A DNA stretch of 7,121 nt from Halanaerobiales bacterium. GTDB taxonomy: Bacteria > Bacillota_F > Halanaerobiia > DY22613. Location of the stretch: the NCBI GenBank assembly GCA_023128035.1, contig JAGMES010000201.1:1-7121 (forward strand), given 5' to 3'. The notes below the pieces were generated by a model. That model saw only the letters and a list, made by a program, of their open reading frames with translations, was not told where the DNA came from and did not search any database. The translations under genes were made by a program, and so were the position numbers. Below are positions 1-6,539 of this stretch, one piece after another; position 1 is the first letter of the stretch, and every line of letters starts with the position of its first letter.

Positions 1-372
1 TAATATTTTACTCGTTAGAGCTGACTTAGCAAAAGCAAACTTTACTTGTATCTTATCAGTATTACAATTGACCATTGCTGAAATAGCCATTGCAGAGGGT
101 TTGTATTGATTTGTTGAATTAATTGAGTCATTTGAAGTTTGTAAACTATCTTCTAAATCATCTTCTTCTTCAAATACGTACTCTTTGTTTGATACAGTAC
201 TTAATTTGGAATGTAAAGTTATTCTTTTTGCCCATAACATACCCATCGCATAATAATTTAAAGGCTCTTCATTTATAATTATCTCATTTTCTTCAACAGG
301 TCCTATCAAATCGTGTCTAAGATAATTTTCTATATCATCTATGGCATTATAAAAATCAACATAGTTACTCAT
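1..372 (-). CDS. DrmA-like (DISARM-type) helicase protein, N-terminal 124 residues, runs off the window
   Basis: The frame is open from the ATG at 372 to the window edge (124 codons), so the C-terminus is missing. The start is well supported: an AGGGGTG ribosome site at 377-383 lies 4 nt upstream and overlaps the stop of the helicase gene before it, leaving a 9-nt gap. The protein has a DLIGP motif (residues 21-25), PLNYYAMGML (37-46), a very acidic linker (about 67-75, EEEDDLED) and YKPSAMAISAMV (90-101). From memory, this order (LxxDLVGP, then YLxGxLxP, an acidic spacer, then PSSxGLSF) is the conserved N-terminus of large DrmA-type helicase proteins of DISARM and related systems. No helicase motif falls inside the window, so the helicase identity is inferred from that N-terminus and from context. 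It is the fifth gene of the operon and probably not the last. Alternatively it could be a shorter protein carrying only this N-terminal domain. Confidence 0.6.
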   Translation of the reverse strand, partial: MSNYVDFYNAIDDIENYLRHDLIGPVEENEIIINEEPLNYYAMGMLWAKRITLHSKLSTVSNKEYVFEEEDDLEDSLQTSNDSINSTNQYKPSAMAISAMVNCNTDKIQVKFAFAKSALTSKIL

Positions 373-381
373 AATTCACCC

Positions 382-2715
382 CTACCTTGAATATTCAGTC
401 CTTGCAAACCCAGTGACTTCTATTCCTAACCACATTTTTGATTCTCTAAATCTAAGTGGAATATTTTCATCAAATCGATTGTTAACAACAGTTATGATAT
501 TTGAGACATAAACATCATATAAACGAACTGGTATATTACGTTTGTCACCAGTTTTGCTAATTGCATTCCAAAATTCGTTAGCAATTTCATTTGACAAAGT
601 TCCAATAACATAATCATTATGATAAATAGAATAAATATTTGTTTGTAAATCTCTAATTAATTCTACCTTATCATTTACGTTAACTTCTTCCGCTATATAC
701 TGTTGAACTGTCAATGAATCAACATCTTTTTCTGATACAAAGCTAATATTATCAATGTCAGAATTTAAACCAACAACAATATTATTACAATATGTTTGAT
801 TATAAAAGTATGGTTTAATAGCTGTTTTTATGCCTCTACCATTATCACTTTTAGAAAAGTACCAATTATAAGGTTTGTCTTTTTTTACAACTTTAATTTC
901 CATTTTAGGTCTAGTAATTCCAACATATCTAACTCTTGCTTCCTCAGCATTTTCGGATTGTATAGAAAAATCACTATGTATTAAATAAACCTTATCAAAC
1001 TCTCTTCCTTTTGCTCTATGAATAGTGGATACTGTAAGACTATCATTTTCTACATTGGCTAATTCATATGGAATATCAACCAATTTTATTAATGCAGTTG
1101 TCAAATCACTTATTTTTAATTCATTATCTTTAATATTGCAAACATTACATAAAACATCAAATTTACTTTCAGCTTCTTTAATGTCATCATTTACTCTAAA
1201 CATATATCTCTGAAAAAAATCACTCTTACCAATTTTAGGTTCACAGTAATCCCAGAACATATCTGCAATCCATCTATGTAATTTTACAGTATAATTTGTT
1301 CCTCTTAGCAATGTATGCTCAATTCCTTTACGATGTAAAAAGCTACTGATATATTCAGATTCACCATTATTTCTACAAAGAATTGCAGTTTTAATTCCGT
1401 CTTTTGTTTCAGGAATAAACTTTTCAGCTTTTTGTATATCAACATCAATACTATTCATTGCATCTAAAACAAATTCATTCTGCTCGACAATTTCAAAATG
1501 TAATAAAACTTGTCTTATATCATTCGAAAAATTAGCCAAGTTATTATTTTGTCGATTGTTTTTTATTAACTCATATTTTAATATGTTATTGGGCAAAATA
1601 TCATACAACAGTTTATAAAATTTTGTAGAATCAATAGTTCTATCATTACCACAATCATAATCATATATCGCTTGGCATCTGTCACCCAAGAGGAGAAATC
1701 CACAATTGATATTTTTAATGATGTTTAATACCATTATTGCTCTCTCATTAACTAAATCTTGTATTTCATCAACTATTAAATACTCAAAATGGTCAAACAT
1801 ATCTCTTTTAATTGTTTTATTAAAAAGTTCAATCCTTTCATTATAATCTAAGTCTTGAAAATCTTCCTCGATAATCGATAAATAGCTTGTTGCAAATGAA
1901 TCAAAAGTGCAAACATTCAATGTATTAGCTTCAATAGGCAAAGTACCATCAAGAATACTTTGTGCGATACGATCCATTATTACAGCTTTTGCTGCCCGTG
2001 TATAGCATAGAACTAACACACAATCGGGACTAGCTAATTCATTTTGAATAATATGTATTATTCTTTGGATAACCGTATAAGTTTTTCCCGTACCTGGGCC
2101 AGCATTAACAAGAATTTGGCTATTAACTTCAGATTTGATGATACTTGTTGGTTCTGATATTTCTTTAAATTCTAAAGCTTTCAAAACAGGTTCTACTTCA
2201 CTGGGTTGGTTAATAGATTCATTGTCTATTTCACTTAATTGTGTTTGAGCAAATGTTGGTTGTTCTAATATTTCCCCAAAATCACTAACTGTAAAATCTA
2301 ATCCTAGGTATTCATAGTTTACATCATTAATAACTGAGTGGTTTTCTGATAAAAAATTATTTTTTATTTTTTCTCTTTTAATTTGAGGGTAAAATTTTCT
2401 TTCAGGACAAATATTAAATACTGAACATTTTTCATATTCACATCTGCAAATCCACTTGATTTCCCCATTAACCAGAACTTTTCCATGGGTAATTTCTCCA
2501 TTTCTCGCACTATCACATGTAGTGCTTCGTTGTTTTTCCTCTATTTGAATATCGCTTAAGCTAGCTTTAACAAGTGTTCCTCTTAATTGAGACTCCAATT
2601 CCGTCAACGCTTTATGACCAGATACGTTTTTTACAAACTCAATATCATTTACAAGCGGTTTATTAATTCTATTATAAATGTTACTAGCAATTGTAATATT
2701 AGATTTTACGTGCAT
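382..2715 (-). CDS. UvrD/PcrA-type superfamily 1A DNA helicase with N-terminal cysteine cluster
   Basis: Predicted ATP-driven 3'-5' DNA translocase or helicase of 777 residues. The SF1A motifs are present in order: Walker A GPGTGKT (206-212), motif Ia LCYTRAAK (236-243), TFDSF (270-274), Walker B VDEIQDL (315-321), motif III LLGDRCQAIYDY (342-353), NNR of motif IV (386-388), motif V STIHRAKGREFD (563-574) and motif VI VRYVGITR (595-602). The ATPase should therefore be active. About 190 residues precede the core and hold WICRC-x4-C-x5-C (Cys 90, 92, 97, 103, with Cys 67 nearby), a possible zinc or Fe-S site. The C-terminal 170 residues after motif VI have no nuclease motif that I recognise. 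The ATG at 2715 has an AGGAGGTG ribosome site 5 nt upstream. The gene lies 23 nt after the Hsp70-like gene and 9 nt before the DrmA-like gene, so the products are probably co-expressed. It is unlikely to be housekeeping UvrD/PcrA, because its N-terminal extension and neighbours differ. Confidence 0.93.
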   Translation of the reverse strand: MHVKSNITIASNIYNRINKPLVNDIEFVKNVSGHKALTELESQLRGTLVKASLSDIQIEEKQRSTTCDSARNGEITHGKVLVNGEIKWICRCEYEKCSVFNICPERKFYPQIKREKIKNNFLSENHSVINDVNYEYLGLDFTVSDFGEILEQPTFAQTQLSEIDNESINQPSEVEPVLKALEFKEISEPTSIIKSEVNSQILVNAGPGTGKTYTVIQRIIHIIQNELASPDCVLVLCYTRAAKAVIMDRIAQSILDGTLPIEANTLNVCTFDSFATSYLSIIEEDFQDLDYNERIELFNKTIKRDMFDHFEYLIVDEIQDLVNERAIMVLNIIKNINCGFLLLGDRCQAIYDYDCGNDRTIDSTKFYKLLYDILPNNILKYELIKNNRQNNNLANFSNDIRQVLLHFEIVEQNEFVLDAMNSIDVDIQKAEKFIPETKDGIKTAILCRNNGESEYISSFLHRKGIEHTLLRGTNYTVKLHRWIADMFWDYCEPKIGKSDFFQRYMFRVNDDIKEAESKFDVLCNVCNIKDNELKISDLTTALIKLVDIPYELANVENDSLTVSTIHRAKGREFDKVYLIHSDFSIQSENAEEARVRYVGITRPKMEIKVVKKDKPYNWYFSKSDNGRGIKTAIKPYFYNQTYCNNIVVGLNSDIDNISFVSEKDVDSLTVQQYIAEEVNVNDKVELIRDLQTNIYSIYHNDYVIGTLSNEIANEFWNAISKTGDKRNIPVRLYDVYVSNIITVVNNRFDENIPLRFRESKMWLGIEVTGFARTEYSR

Positions 2716-2738
2716 GATTTCACCTCCTACGAAAGAAC

Positions 2739-4187
2739 TTATATTTCCTTGATTTCTGACAAGTCATAATAGAACTTCAATTTATTAAATTCTAGCTCTT
2801 CACAATATTCATTCCCTATAAAATTATTAGTAATTTTTAATCTAGCAATTTGATCATTATCAATTGAAGCACTTAACTTTAGATTTTCTTTTAAAAACCC
2901 TTTTGTATGTACACTAATACTCCCATAATTAATACTATTATCTTCGTTAGTAAAGATAAAATGTGCATCAGGTGAATCCTCCGTTAAAGAGAAAGTAATT
3001 GGTGCAATTTTACTTCCAACTTTATCTTTACCTTTTTTTAAGATTAGATAAACTGTGTTATCACTCAGCAAAACACCAACATCATCATTTAGGTAATAAT
3101 CACTACCAATAACATCAATGAATGCAGCACCAATAGCAACTGACCACTGTACTTTTTCAGGAATAATTATTTTATCATTTCCAAATATATTGATTATAGC
3201 ATTCGCAAAGGGTCTTAAATTAGTGCTACCACCAACTAAAATAACAGCATCAATTCCAGCTTTTGTTACTTTTCCTCTCTCCATAGCCATATTTATTGTT
3301 TTAAGTACTTTGTTTTTAATAATTGGACTTACAACATCTTCAAAATACTCATAATCTACCGACACTGTTTTTGTTTTAAATTCACCATAATTTATAATCC
3401 TAATATCATTATTATCATAATGAGAAAATTCAATTTTAGCATTTTCACACTTAGATATAATATTATCTTTTTGTGCTAAAGTCATCTCATCAAAATTAAT
3501 TTTTATATTAGTTTTGTTTACTAATTTCGAATGAATTCTATATGCCAATTCAATATCAATATCATCGCCACCTATCTTGTCCCCATAAACAGAGTTTTCA
3601 TATATACAAGTACCTTTTAAATCTAAAATACTAATATCAAGGGTTCCTCCACCCCAATCAATTACCATCACCTTAGAATAAGCTTTTGCATCATTTTTAT
3701 TTGCTATATATGCAGCAGTTGACTCGCTGACGAAACCATTTACGGTAATACCTGCTGTCTCTGCAGCTTTTTTTAACTCTATTCGTGCTTGAGGTGTAAA
3801 ATCAACTGGAAAAGCAAAAGTAGCACTTTCAATACTTATATTATGATTTTCTTTTATATAATTTTTAATATGTTTTAAAAAAGCTGTAGTAATATCAGTT
3901 GCAGAAAACCTCTTATCACCAACAATAAACTCTCTATCTGTTCCTAGCCAAGACTTCATTGACGTAATAATATCATAGTTCTCTGACAACTCTAATCTAC
4001 GTCTTTTTACATCTCTACCGAAAAGTATTTTTCCCTCTTTTTTTGGTATAGCAACTATTGACGAAAAAGGATATTCCCCTTCCTCTCCTAAATTCATTTT
4101 TGTTGTTCCATACTCATCTACAATCATACATACAACTGCTGTATTTGTAGTACCAAAATCTATACCAATATAAGTATTATTTTTCAA
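2739..4187 (-). CDS. Hsp70/DnaK-like ATPase lacking the helical lid
   Basis: Actin-fold ATPase of the Hsp70 family, 482 residues against about 600-640 for DnaK. The nucleotide-binding domain is complete: phosphate-1 loop DFGTTNT (10-16), a Lys in SMKSWLG (Lys78) at the position of the DnaK catalytic lysine, FPVDFTPQAR (126-135), SESTAAYIANK (154-164), phosphate-2 loop DWGGGTLD (177-184), GGDDID (206-211), adenosine loop VGGSTNLRPF (318-327) and SVAIGAA (349-355). The remaining 110 or so residues look like a reduced beta substrate-binding part (FLKENLKLSASIDNDQIARL, 431-450); there is no room for the alpha lid and no EEVD-type tail. The start is TTG at 4187, with AGAGGG 6 nt upstream. The first internal Met (residue 21) would remove the phosphate-1 loop, so TTG is required. 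The gene sits between the coiled-coil gene and the UvrD-like helicase in a tight operon. That suggests a dedicated switch or assembly ATPase for this system, not the general chaperone, which usually lies beside grpE and dnaJ. Confidence 0.92.
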   Translation of the reverse strand: MKNNTYIGIDFGTTNTAVVCMIVDEYGTTKMNLGEEGEYPFSSIVAIPKKEGKILFGRDVKRRRLELSENYDIITSMKSWLGTDREFIVGDKRFSATDITTAFLKHIKNYIKENHNISIESATFAFPVDFTPQARIELKKAAETAGITVNGFVSESTAAYIANKNDAKAYSKVMVIDWGGGTLDISILDLKGTCIYENSVYGDKIGGDDIDIELAYRIHSKLVNKTNIKINFDEMTLAQKDNIISKCENAKIEFSHYDNNDIRIINYGEFKTKTVSVDYEYFEDVVSPIIKNKVLKTINMAMERGKVTKAGIDAVILVGGSTNLRPFANAIINIFGNDKIIIPEKVQWSVAIGAAFIDVIGSDYYLNDDVGVLLSDNTVYLILKKGKDKVGSKIAPITFSLTEDSPDAHFIFTNEDNSINYGSISVHTKGFLKENLKLSASIDNDQIARLKITNNFIGNEYCEELEFNKLKFYYDLSEIKEI

Positions 4188-4193
4188 TTTATT

Positions 4194-4199
4194 CCCTCT
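4194..4199 (-). promoter_or_regulatory. Ribosome binding site fixing the TTG start of the Hsp70-like gene
   Basis: AGAGGG lies 6 nt upstream of the TTG at 4187-4185. No ATG or GTG in a usable position keeps the phosphate-1 loop, so this site decides the start. A TTG start may keep expression below that of the flanking genes with ATG starts and stronger sites (inference). Confidence 0.7.
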
Positions 4200-4210
4200 T
4201 TTCTATCATA

Positions 4211-5389
4211 CTATAGTTCTATTCCATATCTTTTTAATGTTCTAAACACTTGATTTAACATCCCTTTTAATGCTTCATGATTATCTTCATTATAACTTTC
4301 GTTTTTAATCTCTATAAAATCTTCATATTGCAATTTAACTGCTGTTGCAATATCATTTTTCAATGTTATAAGTTCTTGTTTTTTCGAAATATCATCTGCA
4401 TTAAATGATATCTTCAATCGTTCTATTAAATCGCTTATTTTCATTTCTCTATCTGCTAACTCTGTTTCCACTTTATTAAGTTGGCCATTTAAAGAAGTTA
4501 TTTTTGCATTTTTATTTTGTATTTCTATTTTCAGCAAATTCATTTGTTTTTCTTTAGCATTCAACTTTTCCTGGAAATTTTGTATTATATTATTTTTGTT
4601 AAAAATGCTATCAAATAGTTTCTGTGCCTCTTGATTGGCTGATTTTAATGTTTTAATAAGTTCTTTTGTACTGTCTAGTTCAGCAAATTTTACTGTATTT
4701 GTAAGTACTGTGCTTTCAGATGTTTTGGAAATTTTTTCAGTTTTATTCAATGCAATGCTTATCTCTTTATCCTCTACATTATCAACAATAGTTTGTTTAG
4801 GAAAAATAAAAGAATATTTTTCTGCCCAAACTTGAATTTTATTACCATAAGAAATAGTACTGATATCAGAAATAGTTGAAGAAATGTATCTAAACAATCT
4901 TCTTAATTCATTGTCTAATAATGAAGAGAAATCCAAGTCAAAGAATTTATCATATGTTAAATTTAAAAAATCAGCGAAAATTTTACATGAAGTAGCGTTA
5001 AAAGCATTATTCTTTTCAGCTATTTTGGTAAGGTTGTTGATTATCGGTAAAACATTATCATCTGCAATCTCCTTACAGATGATTCCCGCTAAAATAGCAA
5101 ATCCTCTATAAAGTGAAGCTCCACTTTGATTATTATAAAACTTTTTATTTTTAAGAAAAGATTGAATTATTTGAGTTCTTTCTTCTACACTAACTTCAAA
5201 ATAATACTTGCTAACGAATATTCCTGCTACTTTATAATAAAAATCATATAAATACTTTACAAGCATCTCACAATCTTGATTTGAACAGTATATCTGATAA
5301 ATTAATTTAGCTGCCTCTAAAGAATCAGATTTCCCTATTCTAGATTTCTTTTTTAGTAATTCATTTATACTTTTCATTGTTATTTCCAT
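4211..5389 (-). CDS. Helical and coiled-coil protein, candidate partner of the Hsp70-like ATPase
   Basis: I do not recognise this 392-residue protein by family. The N-terminal half (about 10-200) is predicted alpha-helical, with no enzyme motif I can identify. A polar Ser/Thr/Lys-rich linker follows (about 205-240). A long heptad-like coiled coil occupies about residues 242-328 (for example NFQEKLNAKEKQMNLLKIEI). The C-terminal 55 residues form a separate, mostly helical segment ending KRYGIEL. Coiled coil plus small C-terminal domain immediately upstream of an Hsp70 gene loosely recalls GrpE, the Hsp70 nucleotide exchange factor, but no GrpE signature is evident; the partner role is inference. 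The ATG at 5389 was chosen because AGAGGAG lies 8 nt upstream; an in-frame TTG at 5410 would add 7 residues, overlap the previous gene and lose this site. The gap is 13 nt to the upstream gene and 23 nt to the downstream one. There is no signal peptide or membrane segment. Confidence 0.85.
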   Translation of the reverse strand: MEITMKSINELLKKKSRIGKSDSLEAAKLIYQIYCSNQDCEMLVKYLYDFYYKVAGIFVSKYYFEVSVEERTQIIQSFLKNKKFYNNQSGASLYRGFAILAGIICKEIADDNVLPIINNLTKIAEKNNAFNATSCKIFADFLNLTYDKFFDLDFSSLLDNELRRLFRYISSTISDISTISYGNKIQVWAEKYSFIFPKQTIVDNVEDKEISIALNKTEKISKTSESTVLTNTVKFAELDSTKELIKTLKSANQEAQKLFDSIFNKNNIIQNFQEKLNAKEKQMNLLKIEIQNKNAKITSLNGQLNKVETELADREMKISDLIERLKISFNADDISKKQELITLKNDIATAVKLQYEDFIEIKNESYNEDNHEALKGMLNQVFRTLKRYGIEL

Positions 5390-5397
5390 AGAATTAA

Positions 5398-5404
5398 CTC
5401 CTCT
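5398..5404 (-). promoter_or_regulatory. Ribosome binding site deciding the start of the coiled-coil gene
   Basis: AGAGGAG overlaps the TAG stop (5405-5403) of the 233-residue gene and sits 8 nt before the ATG at 5389. It supports that ATG over the longer reading from TTG at 5410, and suggests translational coupling between the two genes. Confidence 0.75.
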
Positions 5405-6104
5405 ACTCAAAATTTACAATTAAGTCTTTTTCATCAAAACCACATAACTGCAATATTTTTTTGCTTACCTTAACAATATCAGTAGCACTTCTATTTGTTT
5501 CAATCCATAAACCATTAGACAATCTATTTTTATTAAATTTAATTTCACTCTCTAAATAGCTAAAATTTATGTGTTTATTACTATTTAAAATAGCTTCTTT
5601 ATCAAACCTAGCAACAATATATGGCTTTTTTAATAGAGTAATTTCACACACTTTTATTAACACTTCACTCCAGTGTCTAAGTGAGTACACTTTATCGAAT
5701 AGTTTTATACTTATAAGCTCTTTACAAGTGTTTTCACTCCGGTCATAAGTAGTTGCTTTTTCGTTATCCTCTAAATTTTGTTTTACTGTATCATTATTTT
5801 TGTCTAATTTATCATATGTTGCATCAATCATTTCACTTGTAACAGATACTTCATCATCTATTTCGATTGACGGTATTATTTCTATGATATTACTATCACT
5901 AACTTTCGTGTAAAGGTCTGTTACGATACTTTTCCATTCCTTAAGTTTTCTAATTCTAAGATATGCATCAGATTGTGTTTTCTGAGAAATCTCAAAATCT
6001 TCAATATCAACTGCGTTATTATATATTTTTCGATACTGTTTTTCTAAACTTTTAAGTTCATCTAAAACTTCATTTAATTTAGTAAATAAATTTTGTCCCT
6101 CCAT
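5403..6104 (-). CDS. Protein with restriction/defence-associated C-terminal module
   Basis: First gene of the operon, 233 residues. The N-terminal part (about 1-70) is helical and probably coiled-coil (TKLNEVLDELKSLEKQYRKI). An acidic, low-complexity linker follows (about 80-125). The C-terminal domain (about 128-233) carries a Trp in SLRHWSEVLIKVCE (141-154), GLWIETNRSATDIVKVSKKI (198-217) and LCGFDEKDLIV (220-230). I recognise this arrangement (sW-xxx-L-x-x-vC, then YIETNxSAxxIV, then GYDxxDLxI) as a small conserved module at the C-terminus of various restriction- and defence-linked proteins, but I cannot give its family name or biochemical role. No catalytic motif is visible, so an adaptor or target-recognition role is plausible (inference). 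The ATG at 6104 has AAGGAG 6 nt upstream. It lies 13 nt upstream of the coiled-coil gene, whose ribosome site overlaps its stop codon. Confidence 0.85.
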   Translation of the reverse strand: MEGQNLFTKLNEVLDELKSLEKQYRKIYNNAVDIEDFEISQKTQSDAYLRIRKLKEWKSIVTDLYTKVSDSNIIEIIPSIEIDDEVSVTSEMIDATYDKLDKNNDTVKQNLEDNEKATTYDRSENTCKELISIKLFDKVYSLRHWSEVLIKVCEITLLKKPYIVARFDKEAILNSNKHINFSYLESEIKFNKNRLSNGLWIETNRSATDIVKVSKKILQLCGFDEKDLIVNFE

Positions 6105-6166
6105 ACCTATCTCCTTCCAAATTTCTGTTAATAACTTTAAACAAAATATTACTTTAATGCTTTTAC

Positions 6167-6172
6167 ATTCAA
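6167..6172 (-). promoter_or_regulatory. Weak alternative -35 box nearer the operon start
   Basis: TTGAAT here, then 18 bp, then TATTTT at 6143-6148 (minus strand) is an alternative sigma-A-like promoter that would give a leader of about 30-35 nt. It matches 8 of 12 consensus positions against 9 of 12 for the distal candidate. In AT-rich DNA both could be chance. Confidence 0.2.
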
Positions 6173-6363
6173 ATCCAACAAAAAATCTTCGTTTCTTATT
6201 AATTCTTACTTGGCAAATTTTTTACACTAATCTTTATGCTCTAGTCCTCCTTTACAAACTGCATGAAATAAATTACTGTCTATTTACAATAATAAAGCCA
6301 ACTATAGACGTAATTCTACATTTATTTTTATTTTCCTTTCTTTTTAACTAAAAGTAACTATTT

Positions 6364-6392
6364 ATTAAATGCAAAACAATCTTCACTAACAA
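6364..6392 (-). promoter_or_regulatory. Candidate promoter of the five-gene operon
   Basis: On the minus strand TTGTTA (6392-6387) is followed after 17 bp by TTTAAT (6369-6364), 9 of 12 matches to the sigma-A consensus. It lies just downstream of the terminator that closes the preceding gene, where an operon promoter is expected. Transcription would start near 6357, leaving a leader of about 250 nt. Two TAACT copies 10 bp apart lie at the predicted start. This is a by-eye match only. Confidence 0.35.
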
Positions 6393-6406
6393 AGTCATCT
6401 CCCAAC

Positions 6407-6439
6407 AAAAAAGACTACTATATTTGACAAAGTAGTCTT
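6407..6439 (-). terminator. Intrinsic (Rho-independent) terminator after the 160-residue gene
   Basis: On the minus strand AAGACTACT (6439-6431) pairs perfectly with AGTAGTCTT (6419-6411) around an 11-nt loop, and the second arm runs directly into TTTT (6410-6407), giving six T in a row. It lies about 100 bp past the stop at 6540. It separates the 160-residue gene from the operon that follows. The plus-strand reading lacks a comparable T-run, so it is oriented for minus-strand transcription. Confidence 0.75.
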
Positions 6440-6539
6440 CTAATTTAAATATACAAAAATATTAATTATAATCCAAATTTTATTAATTGCTTACCAACTC
6501 TTCACATTCTAAATTTTTATATGTATTAAACTTACCTTA

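Larger units (their letters stand above)
6105..6539. other. 435-bp intergenic region with a terminator and the operon leader
   Basis: No credible gene is present on either strand. From right to left it holds about 100 bp after the stop of the 160-residue gene, an intrinsic terminator, a candidate minus-strand promoter and about 250 bp of leader before the 233-residue gene. Within the leader are a copy of TAACT repeated at 10-bp spacing (6345-6349, 6355-6359), an orphan GGAGG (6246-6250, minus strand) with no start codon at a usable distance, and a short dyad GTTA-A-TAAC (6127-6135). I could not draw a convincing riboswitch or attenuator by eye. Confidence 0.6.

Noticed and set aside
796..5111. 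Six short plus-strand open frames of 60-78 codons opposite the helicase, Hsp70-like and coiled-coil genes
   Set aside because: All lie antisense within well-supported genes, have no family motifs and no convincing ribosome sites, so they are shadows.
5390..5410. Longer reading of the coiled-coil gene from a TTG at 5410, adding seven residues
   Set aside because: It would overlap the upstream gene and ignore the AGAGGAG site placed 8 nt before the ATG at 5389.
6243..6250. Orphan GGAGG on the minus strand as a sign of a small leader peptide gene
   Set aside because: No ATG, GTG or TTG at a usable distance opens a frame; the one nearby GTG is followed at once by a stop.
6157..6351. Plus-strand open frame of 64 codons, hydrophobic, in the intergenic gap
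   Set aside because: No ribosome site precedes the ATG, it would run through the operon's promoter and leader, and long Leu/Phe/Ile runs are what random AT-rich sequence gives.
6175..6412. Two copies of CCAACAAAAAA (6175-6185 and 6402-6412)
   Set aside because: An 11-nt match dominated by an A-run is expected by chance at this base composition, and nothing else around the copies is shared.
6424..6455. Plus-strand TTGACA at 6424-6429 with TATACA at 6450-6455
   Set aside because: The 20-bp spacing is too long, the TTGACA falls in the loop and stem of the terminator, and no plus-strand gene follows.
6465..6470. Perfect TATAAT on the minus strand
   Set aside because: No acceptable -35 box at 16-18 bp, and any transcript would end at the terminator about 30 bp further on.
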